DNA of 64,000 nucleotides, from NCBI RefSeq assembly GCF_029855045.1, contig NZ_CP123228.1, forward strand, positions 1,302,001 through 1,366,000. Reading direction: 5' to 3'. The DNA is from Piscinibacter sp. XHJ-5 (GTDB taxonomy: Bacteria > Pseudomonadota > Gammaproteobacteria > Burkholderiales > Burkholderiaceae_C). Shown here piece by piece: positions 1 to 8,678 of the stretch (position 1 is the first letter of the stretch; every line of letters starts with the position of its first letter). Made by a program: the position numbers and the translations under genes. A model generated the notes under the pieces. The model saw only the letters and a list, made by a program, of their open reading frames with translations. It made no database searches and was not told where the DNA came from.

Positions 1-37
1 CCGAACTTGCCTTGCGGCGCACCCCTAGGAGATTCAC

Positions 38-220
38 ATGGCCGTTCAACAGAACAAGAAGTCGCCCTCGAAGCGTGGCATGCACCGCGCCCACAACGCC
101 CTGTCCGTTCCGGGCACGGCGGTCGAGCCGACGACTGGCGAGACCCATCTGCGCCACCACATCAGCCCGACCGGCTTCTACCGCGGCCGCAAGGTCCTGA
201 AGACCAAAGCAGACGCCTGA
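38..220 (+). CDS. rpmF: 50S ribosomal protein L32
   Basis: Structural protein of the large ribosomal subunit. The 60-residue product starts [20 protein letters not shown], the usual bacterial L32 opening, and is small and basic as expected. Its length matches the family. The start is supported by an AGGAGA ribosome-binding site at 28-33, five bases before the ATG. It heads the conserved rpmF-plsX-fab cluster, which links ribosome and membrane-lipid synthesis in many proteobacteria. It lacks the four-cysteine zinc site found in some L32 paralogues, so it is the zinc-independent form. The identification is secure. Confidence 0.97.
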   Translation: MAVQQNKKSPSKRGMHRAHNALSVPGTAVEPTTGETHLRHHISPTGFYRGRKVLKTKADA

Positions 221-289
221 CCTGCGTCGCAGCGCGAAAGCCGTTCGCGACTCTCGCGTGCGCGGCCGTCCGTTTACGATCCCACGTCG

Positions 290-315
290 CCCGGCCTGCG
301 GTTCGCAGTGCCGGG
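290..315 (+). other. Hairpin between rpmF and plsX
   Basis: An imperfect stem of CCCGGC-CTGCG against CGCAG-T-GCCGGG with a GTT loop and one bulged T. No T-run follows, so it is not a classical intrinsic terminator. It could lower read-through or act as an RNA processing or stability element between rpmF and plsX. The function is not shown. Confidence 0.35.
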
Positions 316-345
316 CGTTCGCATTGATGCACAGCCTTCGCTGAC

Positions 346-1449
346 ATGAGCTCCGACGCCATCGCCCAGGTGCGCCTGGCCGTCGACTGCATGGGTGGCG
401 ACCACGGCCCCTCCGTGACGCTGCCGGCCTGCGAGCACTTCCTGGCCTCGCATCCCGAGGCCGAACTCATCCTGGTCGGCCGTGCCGATGCGCTCGCGGG
501 AGCGGCCGGATGGCCACGCTGCACCACCGTGGCGGCGACCGAGGTGGTCGAGATGGACGATCCTCTCGAAGTCGCGTTGCGCCGCAAGAAGGATTCGTCG
601 TTGCGCGTGGCGATCGGGCAGGTCAAGCCCGATGCCGACGGCAATGCCGTCGCGCAGGCCTGCGTCTCTGCCGGCAACACCGGCGCCCTGATGGCGGTGT
701 CGCGCTACCTGCTCAAGACCCTCGAAGGCATCGACCGTCCCGCCATTGCGGCGGTGATGCCCAACAAGATCGGCGGCTACACGACCGTGCTCGATCTGGG
801 CGCCAACGTCGACTGCACCGCCGAGCATCTTCTGCAGTTCGCTGTCATGGGCAGTGCGCTCGTGTCGGCCGTCGACGGCAAGGAGAACCCCACCGTCGGC
901 CTGCTCAACATCGGCGAGGAAGAGATCAAGGGGAACGACGCGATCAAGAAGGCCGGTGAGCTCTTGCGCGCCGTCGGCGCTGCCGGCCACATGAACTTCC
1001 TCGGGAACATCGAAGGCAACGACATCTTCAAGGGAACCGTCGACATCGTCGTCTGCGACGGCTTCGTCGGCAACGTCGCCTTGAAGACCTCCGAAGGTCT
1101 CGCGTCGCTGATCGCGAGCTTCCTGAAGGAGGAATTCAAGCGCAACGCGCTCACCATGCTTGCCGGAGCCGTTGCCAAGCCGGTGCTCAATCGCCTGGCG
1201 CAGCGCCTGGACCATCGCCGCTACAGCGGCGGCGCGTTGCTGGGCTTGCGCGGCCTGGTGTTCAAGGCGCACGGCTCGTCCGACGCTTTCGCTTTCGAGC
1301 AGGCCCTCAATCGGGCTTATGATGCCGCGCGCCACGGATTGCTGGCCCGCGTGCACGATCGCATCCTCGAGACGCTGGCAGCAATGCCGGCCCCGGTTCC
1401 TGCGAGCCCTGAACAGCCCACGCTGCCCGCCGCGGCACCCACCGCCTGA
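346..1449 (+). CDS. plsX: Phosphate acyltransferase PlsX
   Basis: PlsX converts acyl-ACP to acyl-phosphate, the donor used by PlsY in the first step of phospholipid synthesis; it is a peripheral membrane enzyme. The 367-aa product opens with the family signature [11 protein letters not shown] near residues 12-22 and carries [15 protein letters not shown] further on, both typical of PlsX. Its length is close to the usual 330-370 aa, with an Ala/Pro-rich C-terminal tail beyond the conserved fold. It lies between rpmF and fabH, the standard position, and ends five bases before the fabH ATG, so the two are almost certainly cotranscribed. Confidence 0.96.
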   Translation: MSSDAIAQVRLAVDCMGGDHGPSVTLPACEHFLASHPEAELILVGRADALAGAAGWPRCTTVAATEVVEMDDPLEVALRRKKDSSLRVAIGQVKPDADGNAVAQACVSAGNTGALMAVSRYLLKTLEGIDRPAIAAVMPNKIGGYTTVLDLGANVDCTAEHLLQFAVMGSALVSAVDGKENPTVGLLNIGEEEIKGNDAIKKAGELLRAVGAAGHMNFLGNIEGNDIFKGTVDIVVCDGFVGNVALKTSEGLASLIASFLKEEFKRNALTMLAGAVAKPVLNRLAQRLDHRRYSGGALLGLRGLVFKAHGSSDAFAFEQALNRAYDAARHGLLARVHDRILETLAAMPAPVPASPEQPTLPAAAPTA

Positions 1450-1454
1450 ATTCC

Positions 1455-2435
1455 ATGTCCGTACGCCATTCGCGCATCACCGGCACCGGCAGCTACCTGC
1501 CCCCCAAGCGCCTCACCAACGACGACCTCGCCGCACGCCTCGCGGCCGATGGCATCGAAACCTCCGACCAGTGGATCGTCGAGCGCACCGGCATCCGGGC
1601 GCGTCACTTCGCCGACCCCGACGTCGGGTCGAGCGATCTGGGAGTCGAAGCCGCCAGGCGCGCGCTGGACGCTGCCGGGCTGAGGCCCGCGCAGATCGAC
1701 CTGATCATCGTCGCGACGTCCACACCCGACATGGTCTTCCCGTCCGCGGCTTGCCTGGTGCAGCAGAAGCTCGGCATCCACGGCTGCCCGGCCTTCGACG
1801 TCCAGGCGGTGTGCTCGGGCTTCGTGTATGCCCTCACCGTGGCCGATTCGATGATCCGTACCGGCGCGGCACGCAGGGCGCTCGTCATCGGCGCGGAGGT
1901 GTTCTCGCGCATCCTCGACTTCAAGGACCGCACGACCTGCGTACTGTTCGGCGACGGTGCCGGCGCCGTCGTGCTCGAGGCGAGCGAGGTGCCCGGCATC
2001 CTGGCCAGCGACCTGCATGCCGACGGCCGGCACGTCGACATCCTCTGCGTCCCCGGCAACTTGTCGGGCGGCCTGGTGCTCGGCGATCCGCTGCTCAAGA
2101 TGGACGGCCAGGCGGTGTTCAAGCTCGCTGTGGGCGTGCTCGAAGAAGCCGCGCGGGCCGTGCTCGCCAAGGCCGGGCGCACCGAAGCCGACATCGACTG
2201 GCTGATTCCGCATCAGGCCAACATCCGCATCATGCAGAGCACCACGCGCAAGCTGAAGCTGCCGATGGACAAGCTGATCGTCACTGTCGACGAGCACGGC
2301 AACACGTCCGCCGCCTCGATTCCGCTGGCGCTCGACGCGGCGGTGCGTGACGGCAAGGTCAAGGCCGGCGACACGGTGATGCTCGAAGGCGTGGGCGGCG
2401 GTTTCACCTGGGGCGCCGTGCTGCTCGACTTCTGA
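1455..2435 (+). CDS. fabH: 3-oxoacyl-ACP synthase III (FabH)
   Basis: FabH condenses acetyl-CoA with malonyl-ACP and so starts fatty-acid elongation. The 326-aa protein shows the complete Cys-His-Asn triad: Cys120 in [11 protein letters not shown], His253 in PHQANIRI and Asn283 in [11 protein letters not shown]. The spacing matches E. coli FabH. The N-terminal segment [16 protein letters not shown] is also typical. The gene begins just after plsX and is followed by fabD after a 40-base gap, consistent with one operon. No unusual features are seen. Confidence 0.97.
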   Translation: MSVRHSRITGTGSYLPPKRLTNDDLAARLAADGIETSDQWIVERTGIRARHFADPDVGSSDLGVEAARRALDAAGLRPAQIDLIIVATSTPDMVFPSAACLVQQKLGIHGCPAFDVQAVCSGFVYALTVADSMIRTGAARRALVIGAEVFSRILDFKDRTTCVLFGDGAGAVVLEASEVPGILASDLHADGRHVDILCVPGNLSGGLVLGDPLLKMDGQAVFKLAVGVLEEAARAVLAKAGRTEADIDWLIPHQANIRIMQSTTRKLKLPMDKLIVTVDEHGNTSAASIPLALDAAVRDGKVKAGDTVMLEGVGGGFTWGAVLLDF

Positions 2436-2475
2436 GCGCACCGGCGTCGACAAGAACTTGCAGAGGGGACAAGCG

Positions 2476-3414
2476 ATGGCTTCGTTCGCATTCGTTTTTC
2501 CGGGACAGGGATCCCAGTCCGTCGGCATGCTCGATGGCTGGGGCGGCCACCCGGCGGTGCGCGACACGCTTCAGGAGGCGTCGGATGCGCTCGGCGAGGA
2601 CATCGCCCGCCTGATTCGCGAAGGCCCGAAGGACCAGCTCGACCTGACGTCCAACACGCAGCCGGTGATGCTCACCGCGGGCATCGCCTGCTTTCGAGCC
2701 TGGCGCGCGGAGACGGGCATGGAACCCACTGTGGTGGCGGGGCACTCGCTCGGCGAGTACAGCGCGCTCGTGGCCGCCGGCTCGCTGGGCCTGGCCGATG
2801 CGCTGCCGCTGGTGCGCTTTCGCGCCCAAGCCATGCAGGAGGCCGTGCCGGTCGGCGTCGGGGCGATGGCCGCTGTCCTGGGCATGGAGGCGCAAGCGGT
2901 GCGCGAGGGTTGCGCCGAAGTGGCCGCTGCCAGCGGCGAGGTCGTCGAGGCCGTCAACTTCAACGACCCGAAGCAGACCGTCATCGCGGGCTCCAAGGCC
3001 GGGGTCGAGAAGGCCTGCGAGGCGCTGAAGGCCAAGGGCGCCAAGCGCGCCCTGCCGCTACCGGTCTCGGCGCCATTTCATTCGAGCCTCATGAGGCCTG
3101 CTGCCGAGCGGCTGAAGGACAAGCTGGCCGCGACGGCGTTCGCGTCGCCGCGCATCTCCGTCATCAACAACGTGGACGTGAAGGCCGAGATGGACCCGCA
3201 AGCGATCCGCGACGCGCTGTACCGGCAGGCGTTCGGTCCGGTACGGTGGGTCGAGGTGGTGCAGGCCATCCGCGCGCTGGGCGTCGTGCACATCCTCGAG
3301 TGCGGCCCGGGCAAGGTGCTCGCCGGCATGGTCAAGCGCATTGATGCCGACGCAGTGGCCGCGACGGTGTTCGATCCGGCGACGCTCGCCGAAGCGAAAG
3401 GGCTGCTGGCATGA
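2476..3414 (+). CDS. fabD: Malonyl-CoA:ACP transacylase (FabD)
   Basis: FabD transfers malonyl groups from CoA to acyl carrier protein, supplying extender units for fatty-acid synthesis. The 312-aa product opens MASFAFVFPGQGSQSVGM and contains the nucleophile elbow GHSLGEY (Ser91) and a histidine at about 202 in APFHSS, the Ser-His pair of the family. The ATG at 2476 is chosen because AGAGGGGAC sits directly upstream. An in-frame TTG at 2458 would add six residues that do not belong to the conserved fold. The last four bases overlap the fabG start (ATGA). Confidence 0.96.
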   Translation: MASFAFVFPGQGSQSVGMLDGWGGHPAVRDTLQEASDALGEDIARLIREGPKDQLDLTSNTQPVMLTAGIACFRAWRAETGMEPTVVAGHSLGEYSALVAAGSLGLADALPLVRFRAQAMQEAVPVGVGAMAAVLGMEAQAVREGCAEVAAASGEVVEAVNFNDPKQTVIAGSKAGVEKACEALKAKGAKRALPLPVSAPFHSSLMRPAAERLKDKLAATAFASPRISVINNVDVKAEMDPQAIRDALYRQAFGPVRWVEVVQAIRALGVVHILECGPGKVLAGMVKRIDADAVAATVFDPATLAEAKGLLA

Positions 3415-4160
3415 GCGATCAGCAATTCAGCGGGCAGGTGGCACTGGTCACCGGCGCGTCGCGCGGAATCGGCCGAGCCATCGCTATCGAGCTCGCCGAG
3501 CGTGGCTTGAAAGTCATCGGCACGGCCACCAGCGACGGGGGGGCGCAAGCCATCAGCGAGGGCTTGGCGGTCCACGCCGGATGCCGCGGCATTGCGCTGA
3601 ACGTCAATGATGCGGCGGGCGTCGAGGCCGCCATCGATGCAATCGTCAAGCAGCACGGTGCGCTGCACGTTGTCGTGAACAATGCCGGCATCACGCGCGA
3701 CACGCTGTCGATGCGCATGAAGGACGACGACTGGGACGCGGTGATCGACACCAACCTCAAGGCGGTGTTTCGCGTGAGCCGCGCGGCGATCAAGCCGATG
3801 ATGAAGCAGCGCTACGGGCGCATCGTCAACATCACCTCGGTGGTGGGATCAAGCGGCAACCCGGGCCAGGCCAACTACGCTGCCGCGAAGGCAGGCGTCG
3901 CTGGCATGACCCGCTCGCTGGCGCGCGAGCTCGGCAGCCGGGGCATCACCGTCAATTGCGTGGCGCCTGGATTCATCGAGACCGACATGACCAAGGCGCT
4001 CTCGGAGGCGCAGACGGCCGCGCTGAAGGCACAGATTCCGCTCGGCCGGCTCGGCCAGGCAGACGACATCGCCCATGCGGTGGCCTTCCTCGCATCGCCC
4101 CAAGCGGGGTACATCACCGGTACCGAGATGCATGTCAATGGCGGCATGTTCATGTGCTGA
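3411..4160 (+). CDS. fabG: 3-oxoacyl-ACP reductase (FabG)
   Basis: FabG is the NADPH-dependent short-chain dehydrogenase that reduces 3-oxoacyl-ACP in each fatty-acid elongation round. The 249-aa protein carries the cofactor loop TGASRGIG near the N-terminus, NNAG in the middle, and the catalytic Ser143, Tyr156 and Lys160 (YAAAK). Its length matches the family. It overlaps the fabD stop by four bases, implying translational coupling. The usual fab-cluster neighbours make FabG, rather than another SDR, the clear call. Confidence 0.96.
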   Translation: MSDQQFSGQVALVTGASRGIGRAIAIELAERGLKVIGTATSDGGAQAISEGLAVHAGCRGIALNVNDAAGVEAAIDAIVKQHGALHVVVNNAGITRDTLSMRMKDDDWDAVIDTNLKAVFRVSRAAIKPMMKQRYGRIVNITSVVGSSGNPGQANYAAAKAGVAGMTRSLARELGSRGITVNCVAPGFIETDMTKALSEAQTAALKAQIPLGRLGQADDIAHAVAFLASPQAGYITGTEMHVNGGMFMC

Positions 4161-4277
4161 AGAAGCTGCCATTCACCCGGACCTGCCCGGCCGGATGGGC
4201 TTGCGGAGCGTCCTAGAGGCGACACCCCGCAACCCTTAGAATCCCGGGCTGTTTCTGTAAACACTCCTGGAGGAGTC

Positions 4278-4517
4278 ATGAGCGATATCGAATCCCGCGT
4301 CAAGAAAATCATTGCCGAACAGCTTGGCGTGCCCGAGTCCGACGTGACCAACGAAAAGGCTTTCGTGGCCGACCTGGGCGCGGACTCGCTCGATACGGTG
4401 GAACTGGTGATGGCACTCGAGGACGAGTTCGGCATCGAGATCCCGGACGAAGAGGCCGAGAAGATCACCACCGTGCAGCTGGCGATTGATTACGCGGTCA
4501 AACACCAGAAGGCTTGA
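4278..4517 (+). CDS. acpP: Acyl carrier protein
   Basis: ACP carries growing acyl chains on a 4'-phosphopantetheine arm. The 79-aa acidic protein contains [15 protein letters not shown] with the attachment serine at position 37, and starts [11 protein letters not shown] like other AcpP proteins. A strong GGAGGAG ribosome-binding site at 4269-4275 precedes the ATG, fitting very high expression. The 117-base gap after fabG contains a possible -10 hexamer TAGAAT at 4237-4242, so acpP may have its own promoter; no good -35 is seen. The arm-attaching enzyme AcpS is encoded 13 kb downstream. Confidence 0.97.
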   Translation: MSDIESRVKKIIAEQLGVPESDVTNEKAFVADLGADSLDTVELVMALEDEFGIEIPDEEAEKITTVQLAIDYAVKHQKA

Positions 4518-4528
4518 GCGGAATTCGC

Positions 4529-5773
4529 ATGTCTCGCCGTCGCGTCGTCGTCACCGGACTCGGGCTGATCAGCCCCGTGGGCAACACGGTGGCAGAAGGC
4601 TGGGCCAACCTGCTTGCCGGCAAGCCCGGCATCGCCACCATCACCAAGTTCGACGCGTCGAACTTCGCCTGCAGGTTCGCGGGCGAGGTGAAGGGCTTCA
4701 ACGTCGAGGACTACTTCCCGGCGAAGGAAGCCCGCCACATGGATACCTTCATCCACTACGGGATGGCGGCTTCGATCCAGGCGGTTCGCGACTCTGGCCT
4801 TCCCACCAACGACGCGCTGACTGAAGCGCAGGCCGAGCGCATCGGCGTGCTGGTCGGCTCCGGCATCGGTGGCCTGCCGCTGATCGAAGACACGCATGCC
4901 GAACTGCAGGCGCGTGGCCCACGCCGCGTGTCGCCGTTCTTCGTGCCGGCATCGATCATCAACATGATCTCGGGCCATGTGTCGATCAAGTATGGCTTCC
5001 AGGGACCCAACCTGGCGATCGTCACCGCATGCACGACCGGCCTGCATTCCATCGGCGAAGCGGGGCGACTCATCGAATACGGCGATGCCGACGTGATGAT
5101 CGCCGGCGGCGCCGAGTCGACCGTCTCGCCGCTGGGCATTGGCGGCTTCGCCGCCGCGCGTGCGCTGTCGACGCGCAACGACGATCCCGCCACCGCATCG
5201 CGGCCCTGGGACAAGGACCGCGACGGCTTCGTGCTCGGCGAAGGCGCCGGCGCGCTGGTGCTCGAGGAGTACGAGCACGCCAAGCGGCGCGGCGCCAAGA
5301 TCTACGCGGAGCTCGCCGGCTTCGGCATGGGTGCCGATGCCTTCCACATGACGGCGCCCAACGTCGATGGCCCCAAGCGCTCGATGAAGGCCGCGCTGCG
5401 CAACGCCGGCATCAACGCCGACCAGGTGCAGTACCTCAATGCCCACGGAACGTCCACGCCGCTGGGTGACGTGAACGAATCCAATGCGATCAAGCTCGCC
5501 TTCGGGGATCATGCCAAGAAGATGGTGGTCAATTCCACCAAGTCGATGACCGGTCATTTGCTCGGCGGAGCGGGCGGCATCGAATCGGTGTTCACCGTGC
5601 TGGCGGTGCACCACCAGATCTCGCCGCCGACGATCAATATCTTCAACCAGGATCCGGAGTGCGATCTGGACTACTGCGCCAACAATGCGCGGGAGATGAA
5701 GATCGACTACGCCGTGAAGAACAACTTCGGCTTCGGCGGCACCAACGGCACGCTGGTCTTCAAGCGCGCCTGA
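4529..5773 (+). CDS. fabF: 3-oxoacyl-ACP synthase II (FabF)
   Basis: FabF (KAS II) elongates acyl-ACP with malonyl-ACP. The 414-aa product begins [19 protein letters not shown] and shows the condensing-enzyme triad: Cys168 in [14 protein letters not shown], a histidine in [11 protein letters not shown] and another in [11 protein letters not shown], followed by [10 protein letters not shown] near the C-terminus. The ATG at 4529 gives the normal family length; an in-frame TTG at 4514 overlaps the acpP stop and would add five residues. acpP and fabF adjacency is conserved across proteobacteria. Confidence 0.96.
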   Translation: MSRRRVVVTGLGLISPVGNTVAEGWANLLAGKPGIATITKFDASNFACRFAGEVKGFNVEDYFPAKEARHMDTFIHYGMAASIQAVRDSGLPTNDALTEAQAERIGVLVGSGIGGLPLIEDTHAELQARGPRRVSPFFVPASIINMISGHVSIKYGFQGPNLAIVTACTTGLHSIGEAGRLIEYGDADVMIAGGAESTVSPLGIGGFAAARALSTRNDDPATASRPWDKDRDGFVLGEGAGALVLEEYEHAKRRGAKIYAELAGFGMGADAFHMTAPNVDGPKRSMKAALRNAGINADQVQYLNAHGTSTPLGDVNESNAIKLAFGDHAKKMVVNSTKSMTGHLLGGAGGIESVFTVLAVHHQISPPTINIFNQDPECDLDYCANNAREMKIDYAVKNNFGFGGTNGTLVFKRA

Positions 5774-5794
5774 CGTCCGCCTGCCGCTGCGCCG

Positions 5795-6283
5795 ATGCGT
5801 GCGTCACCGGCGTTCCAAGTCTCCATCGTGCGCTTCGGCGTCTGGCGAGCGGCTGTCGCGGCATCGACGTTGCTGGCGCTGTCGTCGCTCGCCGCCTGGT
5901 GGCTCGCGGTGGACGAGGTGCCGACCACCATGGTGGCCTTGCCCCTTGCGCTAGTCTCGCTCGCAGCGATCGGCGTCGGCGCGAGCCTGCTGCGCTGCAC
6001 GCCGACGAGCCTGCGGTGGGACACGCAACGCTGGCACTTCGGCCCTGCCGGGGCGCCGGGCGAGGAGCCAACCTCTGGAAATCTCGCAATTGCCCTCGAT
6101 CTGGGGGCCTGGATGCTGCTGAAATTCGAGTCGGATCAACGCCGGACCACGTGGCTGCCGGTGCAGCGCCGGGGTCTGGAGGCGCACTGGCACGCGTTGC
6201 GCTGTGCGGTATATTGCGCGCGGCCCGCCTCCGGCCCTGTCGCCGGGCAGAACTCGGCGATCAGCACGGAATCACAAGAATGA
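5795..6283 (+). CDS. Small membrane protein upstream of rpoE
   Basis: I do not recognise a named family with certainty. The 162-aa product has two hydrophobic segments at roughly residues 16-37 and 45-65, followed by a soluble C-terminal part with RWHFGPAG and WLPVQRRGLEAHWHALR. That layout resembles small accessory proteins often found before rpoE in Burkholderiales. Its stop codon overlaps the rpoE ATG (ATGA at 6280-6283), so it is very probably translated and coupled to the sigma factor. A role in envelope stress is inferred from position only. Confidence 0.75.
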   Translation: MRASPAFQVSIVRFGVWRAAVAASTLLALSSLAAWWLAVDEVPTTMVALPLALVSLAAIGVGASLLRCTPTSLRWDTQRWHFGPAGAPGEEPTSGNLAIALDLGAWMLLKFESDQRRTTWLPVQRRGLEAHWHALRCAVYCARPASGPVAGQNSAISTESQE

Positions 6284-6888
6284 ACGCCCCTGACGCCGAT
6301 GCACCTCTGATCGAGCGCGTCAAGCGTGGCGACACGAAGGCGTTCGAGATGCTGGTCGTGAAATATCAACGCCGCATCGAGCGGCTGATCGGCCGGATGG
6401 TTCGTGACGTCGATCTGATCCCCGACATCGCGCAGGAGACCTTCATACGTGCGTACCGCGCCATCCCTCAATTCAGGGGGGAGAGCGCCTTCTACACCTG
6501 GCTCTATCGCATCGCCGTCAACACTGCGAAGAAGACGTTGGTGGAACTCAAGCGCGATCCGCTGATCACCGAATCGGCACGGACGGCGCGCGACGAGGAC
6601 GACGAAACTTCCCGTACCGAAAATGAACTAAGCGACGGCGAAACGCCGGACGCGGTGCTGGCAAGCAAGGAGATCGCGGCGACCGTCAACTCCGCCATCG
6701 AAGCCTTGTCCGACGATTTGCGGCAAGCCATCACGCTGCGCGAGATCGAAGGGCTGAGCTATGAAGAAATCGCGGAGCTGATGAACTGCCCGATCGGAAC
6801 CGTGCGCTCACGCATCTTCCGAGCCCGGGAAGCCATCGCGCAGCGCTTGCGGCCGTTACTGGACACGCGAGAAGGTGAGCGCTGGTGA
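6280..6888 (+). CDS. rpoE: Extracytoplasmic sigma factor RpoE (sigma-E)
   Basis: ECF sigma factor of the envelope-stress response. The 202-aa protein has region 2 (DLIPDIAQETFIRAYRAIPQFRGESAFYTWLYRIAVNTAKK) and region 4 (ALREIEGLSYEEIAELMNCP followed by GTVRSRIFRAREAI, the helix-turn-helix). Its length and sequence match sigma-E rather than other ECF groups. The following genes encode its anti-sigma factor RseA, the co-regulator RseB and a DegP protease, which is the classical arrangement. It is read as released from RseA when envelope proteins misfold. The start overlaps the preceding gene by four bases. Confidence 0.95.
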   Translation: MNAPDADAPLIERVKRGDTKAFEMLVVKYQRRIERLIGRMVRDVDLIPDIAQETFIRAYRAIPQFRGESAFYTWLYRIAVNTAKKTLVELKRDPLITESARTARDEDDETSRTENELSDGETPDAVLASKEIAATVNSAIEALSDDLRQAITLREIEGLSYEEIAELMNCPIGTVRSRIFRAREAIAQRLRPLLDTREGERW

Positions 6889-6928
6889 ACGGCGCTGAGA
6901 GACGAGGCGTTTGGGATTGGAGAACGAC

Positions 6929-7555
6929 ATGTCGAACGGTTCTGAGAGCGACCGGCCCCCGATGGAGAACCTGTCCGCGCTGGCGGACGGCGAACTCGAC
7001 GCCGCCGCCGTAGCGCGCATCTGCGCCGACTGGCGGCAGGATGCCGATCTGCGTTCGGCCTGGCATACCTATCACTTCATCGGAGACGTGCTTCGTTCTG
7101 ATGACCTCGCGAGCCACGCGGCTCATGACGCGACTTTCCTTTCGACGTTGCGCGAGCGGCTCGCTTCCGAGCCGACGGTGCTTGCGCCACAGTCTGCCGC
7201 CCCAGCCCTCCACACCCCGGGGCGCACCGTCCGCTGGGGATGGATGGCGCCCTCGGCCGTCGCGGCCGGTTTCGTCCTGGTCGCCGGTGCACTGATGGTC
7301 ACGCGAGGGCCGCTGTCGGGATCCGGTGCCGCCGATGCGCAGGTCGCGACCGGCGGCAAGCTCACTGTTCCGACGCCCGCACTGGCACCTGAAGAAACCG
7401 TGGTCCAGCGCAACCTCGCACCGAACGGACGGTTCGTCCGCGACGCACGGCTGGACCGCTATCTCGCGGCGCATCAGCAGTTTGCCGGCACGTCGGCACT
7501 GGGCGTCCCGTCCGGCTTCCTGCGCCATGCGGCCGTGGAAGCTCCCAGCCGCTGA
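6929..7555 (+). CDS. rseA: Anti-sigma-E factor RseA
   Basis: Inner-membrane anti-sigma factor that holds sigma-E inactive. The 208-aa product opens with ENLSALADGELDAAAVARI and a region rich in Trp/His (WHTYHFIGDVLRSDDL), the cytoplasmic sigma-binding domain. A single membrane segment follows at about residues 105-124, then a periplasmic tail. ATG 6929 is used; the upstream in-frame TTG would add only six residues. Together with rpoE and rseB it forms the sigma-E control module. RseA proteins are poorly conserved, so the call rests partly on gene order. Confidence 0.9.
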   Translation: MSNGSESDRPPMENLSALADGELDAAAVARICADWRQDADLRSAWHTYHFIGDVLRSDDLASHAAHDATFLSTLRERLASEPTVLAPQSAAPALHTPGRTVRWGWMAPSAVAAGFVLVAGALMVTRGPLSGSGAADAQVATGGKLTVPTPALAPEETVVQRNLAPNGRFVRDARLDRYLAAHQQFAGTSALGVPSGFLRHAAVEAPSR

Positions 7556-7560
7556 ACCGC

Positions 7561-8580
7561 ATGCTGCATCGACCCCTGCTCGCGCTGACGATGGTCAGCG
7601 TCCTGTGTGCGTTCTTGCCGGCAACCGCCGGCCCGGCACCTGCGCAATCCCCGGTCGAACCGAAGGAGGTGCGAGCTTGGCTGATGCGCATCCATGAGGC
7701 GGCCAGCAGACGGAATTTCCAAGGCACTTTCATCGTCAGCGCTGGCGGGGCAGTTTCCAGTGCGCGGATCGCGCACTACTGCGAAGGGACGAACCAGTAC
7801 GAGCGCATTGATTCGCTCGACGGCCAGACACGCCATGTGTTCCGCCACAACGAAGTGGTGCACACGCTGTGGCCGCAGGCGCGGGTGGCGCTGATCGAGC
7901 AGCGCGACCAAGTCAATACCTTCCCGGGGCTGCTGCAGGTCGGAGACGACCGCATCGCCGAGTTCTACGAGGTCCGCCCACAGGGCAGCGAGCGAATTGC
8001 CGGCCACGAAGCAAGCGTGCTGCTGCTCCGACCCCGCGACGAGCACCGCTTCGGCTATCGGCTGTGGGCCGAGCGCACATCGGGCTTGCTGCTTCGCGCG
8101 GACGTGCTGGGCAGCAACGGCGAGCTGCTGGAGACATCGGCGTTCTCGGATGTGGCGATCAACGTCCGCCCGCAGCCGGAGTCGGTCGTGCAACCGATGC
8201 GAAAGCTCGACGGCTACCGCATCGTGCGGCCCTCACTGGTGCCCACCAAGCTCGACGCCGAAGGCTGGAGCCTGAAGCAGATCGTGCCCGGATTCCGGCA
8301 GGTCAGCTGCGTCAAGCGCCCGATGGAAGGGCCCAACGGCGGTGACTCTGCGGGGCCGGCCGGCCAGGCGCTGCAGACGATCTTCTCGGACGGACTGACC
8401 TACGTCTCCGTCTTCATCGAGCCGTTCACCGCCGAACGCCACACGAGCCAGATGCTGACCACGATCGGAGCCACCCAGACGTTGATGCGCAGGCAAGGCG
8501 ACTGGTGGATCACCGTGGTCGGTGATGTTCCCGCGGCGACGCTGAAGGCGTTCGCCCAAGGGCTGGAACGCAAGAAGTAA
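7561..8580 (+). CDS. rseB: Sigma-E regulatory protein RseB/MucB
   Basis: Periplasmic protein that binds RseA and tunes its cleavage. The 339-aa product has an N-terminal signal peptide (about residues 1-28, ending near PAPAQS) and then a MucB/RseB fold including NFQGTFIVSAGG and HFRHNEVVHTLWPQ-like segments, with conserved LDGQTRHVFRHNE in the first domain. The C-terminal domain contains WWITVVGDVPAATLKAFAQGLE, common at the end of this family. It starts five bases after rseA and is followed by the protease gene. Confidence 0.93.
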   Translation: MLHRPLLALTMVSVLCAFLPATAGPAPAQSPVEPKEVRAWLMRIHEAASRRNFQGTFIVSAGGAVSSARIAHYCEGTNQYERIDSLDGQTRHVFRHNEVVHTLWPQARVALIEQRDQVNTFPGLLQVGDDRIAEFYEVRPQGSERIAGHEASVLLLRPRDEHRFGYRLWAERTSGLLLRADVLGSNGELLETSAFSDVAINVRPQPESVVQPMRKLDGYRIVRPSLVPTKLDAEGWSLKQIVPGFRQVSCVKRPMEGPNGGDSAGPAGQALQTIFSDGLTYVSVFIEPFTAERHTSQMLTTIGATQTLMRRQGDWWITVVGDVPAATLKAFAQGLERKK

Positions 8581-8678
8581 CGTATCGGGCCGTGCAGCGT
8601 CGGGCCAGCTTTTGCGCAGCTGGCCCGATCGCATGCGTGGGCGTATGGGTGACGGGTTTCACGGTGGGGTTCTTCGAC

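Noticed and set aside
1..28. Possible tail of a DUF177 (yceD-like) gene before rpmF
   Set aside because: The frame from base 2 ends at a TAG at 26-28, and yceD usually precedes rpmF, but eight codons are too few to support a call.
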